From NCBI RefSeq assembly GCF_024693525.1, contig NZ_JAILKR010000007.1:1-64000 (forward strand): a DNA stretch of 64,000 nucleotides, read 5' to 3'. Positions 60,266-64,000 of the stretch are shown piece by piece. The stretch comes from Selenomonas sp. Lineage in GTDB: Bacteria > Bacillota_C > Negativicutes > Selenomonadales > Selenomonadaceae. Under the pieces are notes generated by a model, which was given only the letters and a program-made list of their open reading frames with translations, was not told the origin of the DNA and did not search any database. The position numbers were made by a program, and so were the translations under genes. Within the stretch, counting starts at the first letter, position 1, and each line of letters starts with the position of its first letter.

Positions 60266-61228
60266 ATGGACTTTGGTAAATTCAAGAAACTGGCAGCCAT
60301 TGGCATGGCTATGGTCGTTTCGGCAGCTGTTCTCACAGGTTGTGGCGGCGATGACGGCGGCAAGAAATTCCTGAATATCGCGACGGGCGGTACAGCTGGT
60401 ACGTATTACCCAATTGGTGGTGCGATGGCCGAAATCCTCAACAAGGATATCAAAGGCATGAACGCCAGTGCGCAGAGTACCGGTGCTACCGTGGCAAATA
60501 TCAATATGCTGAAGGATGGCTCGGTGGATCTGGCTATTGTTCAGAATGATATTACCTATTACGCTGTGAACGGCATGGAGATGTTCCAGGATAAGAAAGT
60601 GGACAACATCCGCGGCATCGCAACGCTGTATCCGGAGACTTGCCAGTTTGTAACCCTGGACAGCTCGGGAATCAAATCCATCAAGGATTTGAAGGGCAAG
60701 AAGGTGGCCGTCGGTGCAGCTGGTTCTGGTGCTGAGGCAAATGCTCGCCAGATTCTTGAAGCTTATGGCATCACCTATAACGACATTGAAGTTCAGTACC
60801 TGTCCTTTGCGGAAGGTGCCAGCGCCCTCAAGGATGGCAATGTGGATGCTGCTTTTCTGACGGCAGGTTATCCGACGGCATCGGTTCAGGATATCAGTTC
60901 CCAGAACAAGATTCGCCTGTTGCCAGTGGACAGCGACAAGGCTGAGGCGCTGATTGCGAAGTATCCGTTCTACACGAAGACGACGATTCCGGCAGGAACC
61001 TATGCAGGGTTCAACGAGGAAGTTCAGACGATTTCCGTTATGGCTATGCTGGTTGCTACGGATAAAGTCGATGACAAGCTGGGCTACGAGATTGCCAAGG
61101 CAATCTTCTCGAATCTCGACCGGTTGCAGGCAGCTCATTCGGTTGGTAAGCTCATCACGAAAGATGGTGCGATGAAGGGAATGTCCTTGCCGATGAACGC
61201 TGGTGCCGAGAAGTTCTTCAAGGAATAA
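60266..61228 (+). CDS. TAXI family TRAP transporter solute-binding lipoprotein
   Basis: The protein of about 320 residues starts at ATG 60266 behind AGGAGG and has the lipobox VLTGC (about 20-24). The mature N-terminus NIATGGTAGTYYPIGGAMAE is the TAXI-family signature. It captures a small carboxylate or amino acid (glutamate in known cases) outside the membrane and delivers it to the fused permease encoded downstream. The substrate is not readable here. Confidence 0.95.
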   Translation: MDFGKFKKLAAIGMAMVVSAAVLTGCGGDDGGKKFLNIATGGTAGTYYPIGGAMAEILNKDIKGMNASAQSTGATVANINMLKDGSVDLAIVQNDITYYAVNGMEMFQDKKVDNIRGIATLYPETCQFVTLDSSGIKSIKDLKGKKVAVGAAGSGAEANARQILEAYGITYNDIEVQYLSFAEGASALKDGNVDAAFLTAGYPTASVQDISSQNKIRLLPVDSDKAEALIAKYPFYTKTTIPAGTYAGFNEEVQTISVMAMLVATDKVDDKLGYEIAKAIFSNLDRLQAAHSVGKLITKDGAMKGMSLPMNAGAEKFFKE

Positions 61229-61237
61229 GAAAAGCAG

Positions 61238-61272
61238 TTAGCCTTCCTCCGTATCATTGAGGAAGGCTAATT
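61238..61272 (+). terminator. attenuating terminator between the binding protein and DUF1850 genes
   Basis: TTAGCCTTCCTC (61238-61249) pairs perfectly with GAGGAAGGCTAA (61259-61270), with few T after it. It should leave more transcript for the binding protein than for the permease. Confidence 0.75.
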
Positions 61273-61294
61273 ACGTGGGAGGAAAGAGACAAAA

Positions 61295-61780
61295 TTGTGT
61301 TGGTGGAAACGGCCAGTGGTTTGGCTGGGTATTATCGGCATATTGCTGGGGGGCGGATATATCCTCAGCAGACCGTGCCTGTTTGTAAAGGCCGGTGGCA
61401 GCCGCGTGGCGGTGGTGCAGGCGGCGCCTGGTACGGAATTTTCCATCCGCTTCATTCATTCGGTGCAGAAAACGCCAGTGGAAGAAAACTTAGCCGTCGA
61501 TGCGGATGGTCACAGTTTTGTTCTTCACTCCACAAAGTATCAATCCTTTGGTGTCGGTCTGCCTTTTCTGGAAGGAGAGGGGGACTTCCGGCAGGAGGGG
61601 GATTATTACATCATGGATAATATGGAACGGCATTTCCCGTCGCTGACGCTCCGGACTGGGGTGGGCACGAAGCTGACCCTGTTTCTGGGGGGGCAGGAAT
61701 ACCGTATCTATGAATCATATCCACCGGGAACGCCGGTAGAAATCTATGTCAATTCATTAGGAAAGGGTTTGTTATCATGA
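61295..61780 (+). CDS. DUF1850 domain protein, TAXI transporter accessory
   Basis: The 161-residue protein has one N-terminal hydrophobic helix (about 7-24) and a beta-rich domain with FIHSVQKTPVEE and the late YESYPPG segment, as in DUF1850. Such proteins occur with TAXI-type TRAP permeases and may be a small partner of the permease; no activity is established. The start codon is TTG 61295, behind GGGAGG. It overlaps the permease gene by four bases. Confidence 0.88.
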   Translation: MCWWKRPVVWLGIIGILLGGGYILSRPCLFVKAGGSRVAVVQAAPGTEFSIRFIHSVQKTPVEENLAVDADGHSFVLHSTKYQSFGVGLPFLEGEGDFRQEGDYYIMDNMERHFPSLTLRTGVGTKLTLFLGGQEYRIYESYPPGTPVEIYVNSLGKGLLS

Positions 61781-63702
61781 AAGAGTCTGAAGCAAAGAGA
61801 GCCGAGGACGTCCTGAAGGAATTCGATAAAGAGTCCGATACCATGGAGTATACGGGCTTTATGGCGAAAATCGTGGCGGCCATTGCCATCGCGTTCTCGG
61901 TCTTTCAACTTTATACCGCTACCTTTGGTGTGCTGGATGCACAGCTGCAGCGCGGTATCCATCTTGGGTTCGGTTTGGCGTTGGTCTATCTTTTATACCC
62001 GACCTGCAAATCCTGGTCGCGGCATAAAATTCATCCCCTGGATTTGGTGCTGGCTGTTTTGGGAGCGGCTGCTCCGGCCTACATCATCTACGAATTCCAG
62101 AATCTTGTGCTGCGGGCTGGTACCGTTTCGGATGTAGATTTGGTGGTAGGTGCTGTGGGTATCCTGCTGGTTATTGAGGCTACACGCCGCGTCGTAGGCC
62201 TGCCGATGGTTTGTGTGGTCTTGGTATTTTTAGGTTATGCCTTTACTGGCCCGTATATGCCGGGGGTGCTGGCCCATCGTGGCCTGACCCTTTCCCAGTT
62301 GGTCAGCCATCTGTATTTTACGACGGAGGGTATTTTTGGTATTCCCCTGGGTGTTTCTTCTACTTTTATTTTCTTGTTTATTCTCTTTGGTGCTTATCTG
62401 GAATCTACGGGCTTGGGCAAGTTCTTCATTGACCTTGCCAATGCTATTGCCGGTTGGGCCAGTGGTGGCCCGGCTAAAGTGGCAGTGCTGTCCTCTGGCT
62501 TGATGGGGACAGTTTCCGGCAGTTCGGTTGCCAATGTAGTTGGTACGGGGTCCCTTACGATTCCTATGATGAAAAAGCTGGGGTATCATAAGAATTTTGC
62601 TGGTGCCGTTGAGGCGGCTGCTTCCACGGGTGGCCAGTTGATGCCGCCGGTAATGGGAGCCGCAGCCTTCCTGATGGCGGAATTCGTCGGTGTGCCGTAT
62701 ATCGATATCGTCAAAGCGGCTGTCGTTCCGGCCTTGCTCTATTTCGCTGGCGTGTGGCTGGGGGTACATTTTGAGGCAAAGCGCAAGAACCTTAAAGGTA
62801 TTCCGCGCGACCAACTGCCGAAAATCCTGACGCTATTGAAGGAGCGCGGCCATTTGGCTTTGCCGCTGATTATCATTGTTTATCTGCTGGTGTCGGGGTA
62901 TACGCCGATGCGCGCAGCCTTGGTGGCAATCGTCTTGTCCATCATTTGCTCGGCCCTTCGTAAGTCAACTCGCATGAAACCGATTGAGATTGTCCGGGGC
63001 TTGGAAAAAGGTGCCCGCAATGTCCTGGGTGTGCTGGTAGCCTGTGCTGCAGCTGGTATTATCATCGGTGTGGTAACCAAAACGGGTGTTGGCCTCAAAT
63101 TGGCCTCCGGCTTGTTGGAATTGTCCGGCGGTATGCTGCTGCCGACCATGTTCTTTACCATGATTACAGCTATTATTCTGGGCATGGGCGTGCCGACGAC
63201 GGCTAACTATGTCATTACGTCGACGATTGCTGCGCCGGCACTGGTGCAGATGGGGGTTCCGGTTCTGGCAGCGCACATGTTTGTGTTTTACTTCGGCATC
63301 ATTGCCGATGTAACACCGCCGGTGGCACTCGCTGCCTATGCCGGTGCGGGCATAAGCGGTGGCAATGCGCTGAAAACAGGCGTCAACGCTTCGAAGCTGG
63401 CCATTGCGGCCTTCATCATTCCGTATATTTTCGTGCTATCGCCGGTTATTCTGATGATGGAAGGAACGGCTGTCGACTTGCTGTTGTCGACGGTTACGGC
63501 TCTCATTGGAATGGTAGCTCTGTCTTCGGCTTTGATTGGTTATCTGGCAGACAATTGCCGTACGCCAGAACGCATCCTGTTGGTAGTGGGCGGCCTTTTG
63601 ATGATTAAGCCGGGACTCTTGACGGACGTTATCGGAATTGCTATCTTCGTCATCATCCTGTTGTTCCAGCAGAAACGGAAACAGCAGATACAAACGGTGT
63701 AA
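61777..63702 (+). CDS. TRAP transporter fused permease (4TM-12TM, TAXI type)
   Basis: The 641-residue protein has a DctQ-like four-helix N-terminal part (about 30-150) fused to a DctM-like large domain. Typical stretches are SSGLMGTVSGSSVANVVGTG, AAASTGGQLMPPVMGAAAFL, GMGVPTTANYV and GIIADVTPPVALAAYAGAGI. It imports the ligand of the TAXI binding protein, driven by an ion gradient. A strong terminator follows. Confidence 0.95.
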   Translation: MKESEAKRAEDVLKEFDKESDTMEYTGFMAKIVAAIAIAFSVFQLYTATFGVLDAQLQRGIHLGFGLALVYLLYPTCKSWSRHKIHPLDLVLAVLGAAAPAYIIYEFQNLVLRAGTVSDVDLVVGAVGILLVIEATRRVVGLPMVCVVLVFLGYAFTGPYMPGVLAHRGLTLSQLVSHLYFTTEGIFGIPLGVSSTFIFLFILFGAYLESTGLGKFFIDLANAIAGWASGGPAKVAVLSSGLMGTVSGSSVANVVGTGSLTIPMMKKLGYHKNFAGAVEAAASTGGQLMPPVMGAAAFLMAEFVGVPYIDIVKAAVVPALLYFAGVWLGVHFEAKRKNLKGIPRDQLPKILTLLKERGHLALPLIIIVYLLVSGYTPMRAALVAIVLSIICSALRKSTRMKPIEIVRGLEKGARNVLGVLVACAAAGIIIGVVTKTGVGLKLASGLLELSGGMLLPTMFFTMITAIILGMGVPTTANYVITSTIAAPALVQMGVPVLAAHMFVFYFGIIADVTPPVALAAYAGAGISGGNALKTGVNASKLAIAAFIIPYIFVLSPVILMMEGTAVDLLLSTVTALIGMVALSSALIGYLADNCRTPERILLVVGGLLMIKPGLLTDVIGIAIFVIILLFQQKRKQQIQTV

Positions 63703-63738
63703 CTTGGATTGTGTCGCTGAAATCGTGCGATAAAAGGA

Positions 63739-63772
63739 AAAGCCCCCGGATTTCGTAATCCGGGGGCTTTCT
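63739..63772. terminator. terminator of the TAXI operon
   Basis: AAAGCCCCCGGATT pairs perfectly with AATCCGGGGGCTTT around TCGT. It lies between convergent genes and is usable on both strands. Confidence 0.93.
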
Positions 63773-63783
63773 GCGTCATCAGC

Positions 63784-63981
63784 TCATTTTTTGCTGCACA
63801 GAGCCTTCCTCAGCACTGCAGAGCTCATAATGTCGCTATGACGGTCAAAAGCTGCCTGCATTTTTTGACCTAGTCCTACCGCCTCAAGAAGGACATCCTC
63901 AGCTTTGGCTTGAAGCAGGAAAAAATCCTCCTCCAGTAAAGCGAAGCTAGCGGTGGCCCGGTCAGCGTTTTGTTTATTCAA
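63784..63981 (-). CDS. small hypothetical protein
   Basis: The 65-residue frame starts at TTG 63981, seven bases after GGGAGG (63990-63995), and reads LNKQNADRATASFALLEEDF... It is helical and charged, with Leu and Ala heptad-like spacing, and may form a short coiled coil. I recognise no family. A good ribosome site supports it; it is the first gene read inward from the right edge. Confidence 0.6.
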   Translation of the reverse strand: MNKQNADRATASFALLEEDFFLLQAKAEDVLLEAVGLGQKMQAAFDRHSDIMSSAVLRKALCSKK

Positions 63982-64000
63982 ACCAAAACCTCCCGATAGA

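Noticed and set aside
1..64000. CRISPR array, prophage or complete insertion sequence
   Set aside because: No regularly spaced direct repeats, integrase, transposase or phage structural gene was seen on reading the window.

Overview
The window looks like chromosomal DNA of a diderm, anaerobic member of the Firmicutes, most likely a Selenomonas-like bacterium of the Negativicutes. Firmicute hallmarks (the walJ-htrA-rlmH order, a PASTA-tailed penicillin-binding protein, an rnfCDGEAB cluster) sit beside outer-membrane genes (an LptD-like protein, heptose synthesis, two GT9 heptosyltransferases, a phosphoethanolamine transferase). The taxon is inferred from gene content; no database was searched.

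Layout: 0-6 kb has tRNA-Asp (partial) and tRNA-Phe, a Gdt1-type transporter, a DedA protein, an AEC transporter (minus strand), rpsF-ssb-rpsR and a ClC antiporter. 5.4-9.2 kb is an operon of a DeoR regulator, an LtaS/MdoB-type sulfatase-fold transferase and a PflX-type radical SAM protein. 9.2-9.76 kb is a non-coding block made of two inverted copies of a long structured element. 9.8-15.4 kb has an alcohol dehydrogenase, a DMT transporter, a four-subunit 2-oxoacid:ferredoxin oxidoreductase and a small membrane protein. 15.5-18 kb holds apbE-larE-nudix. 18.2-26.4 kb is a complete group 1 NiFe-hydrogenase locus (small and large subunits, cytochrome b, a small HypB-N-terminus-like protein, hypA, hypB, maturation protease, hypC, hypD, hypE) without hypF.

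26.4-30.6 kb holds envelope and transport genes, including a protein with exact 20-residue repeats and the LptD-like protein. 30.7-38.9 kb is the LPS inner-core/heptose cluster: two PfkB kinases, an adenylyltransferase, two GT9 enzymes, a sulfatase-fold transferase, hldD and gmhB. 38.9-48.7 kb is visibly AT-richer and patchy: a decayed lactate-permease fragment, an AlbA_2 regulator, GT17 and GT4 enzymes, a DUF535 protein, another sulfatase-fold transferase, a phosphoethanolamine transferase and an internally deleted fic gene. This looks like a variable surface-glycan island.

48.8-64 kb returns to housekeeping: walJ, htrA, rlmH, a PBP, an RseC-like protein, the Rnf complex, an M18 aminopeptidase, a TAXI-type TRAP transporter (binding protein, DUF1850 protein, fused permease) and a small minus-strand ORF.

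The genes fit together as low-potential electron metabolism: the 2-oxoacid oxidoreductase could reduce ferredoxin, Rnf could couple ferredoxin oxidation to NAD and ion pumping, and the hydrogenase could feed electrons from hydrogen to the quinone pool. ApbE would attach FMN to RnfG and RnfD. The least explained item is the paired structured element at 9.2-9.76 kb: its two copies differ in sequence, yet the differences compensate within base-paired stems.
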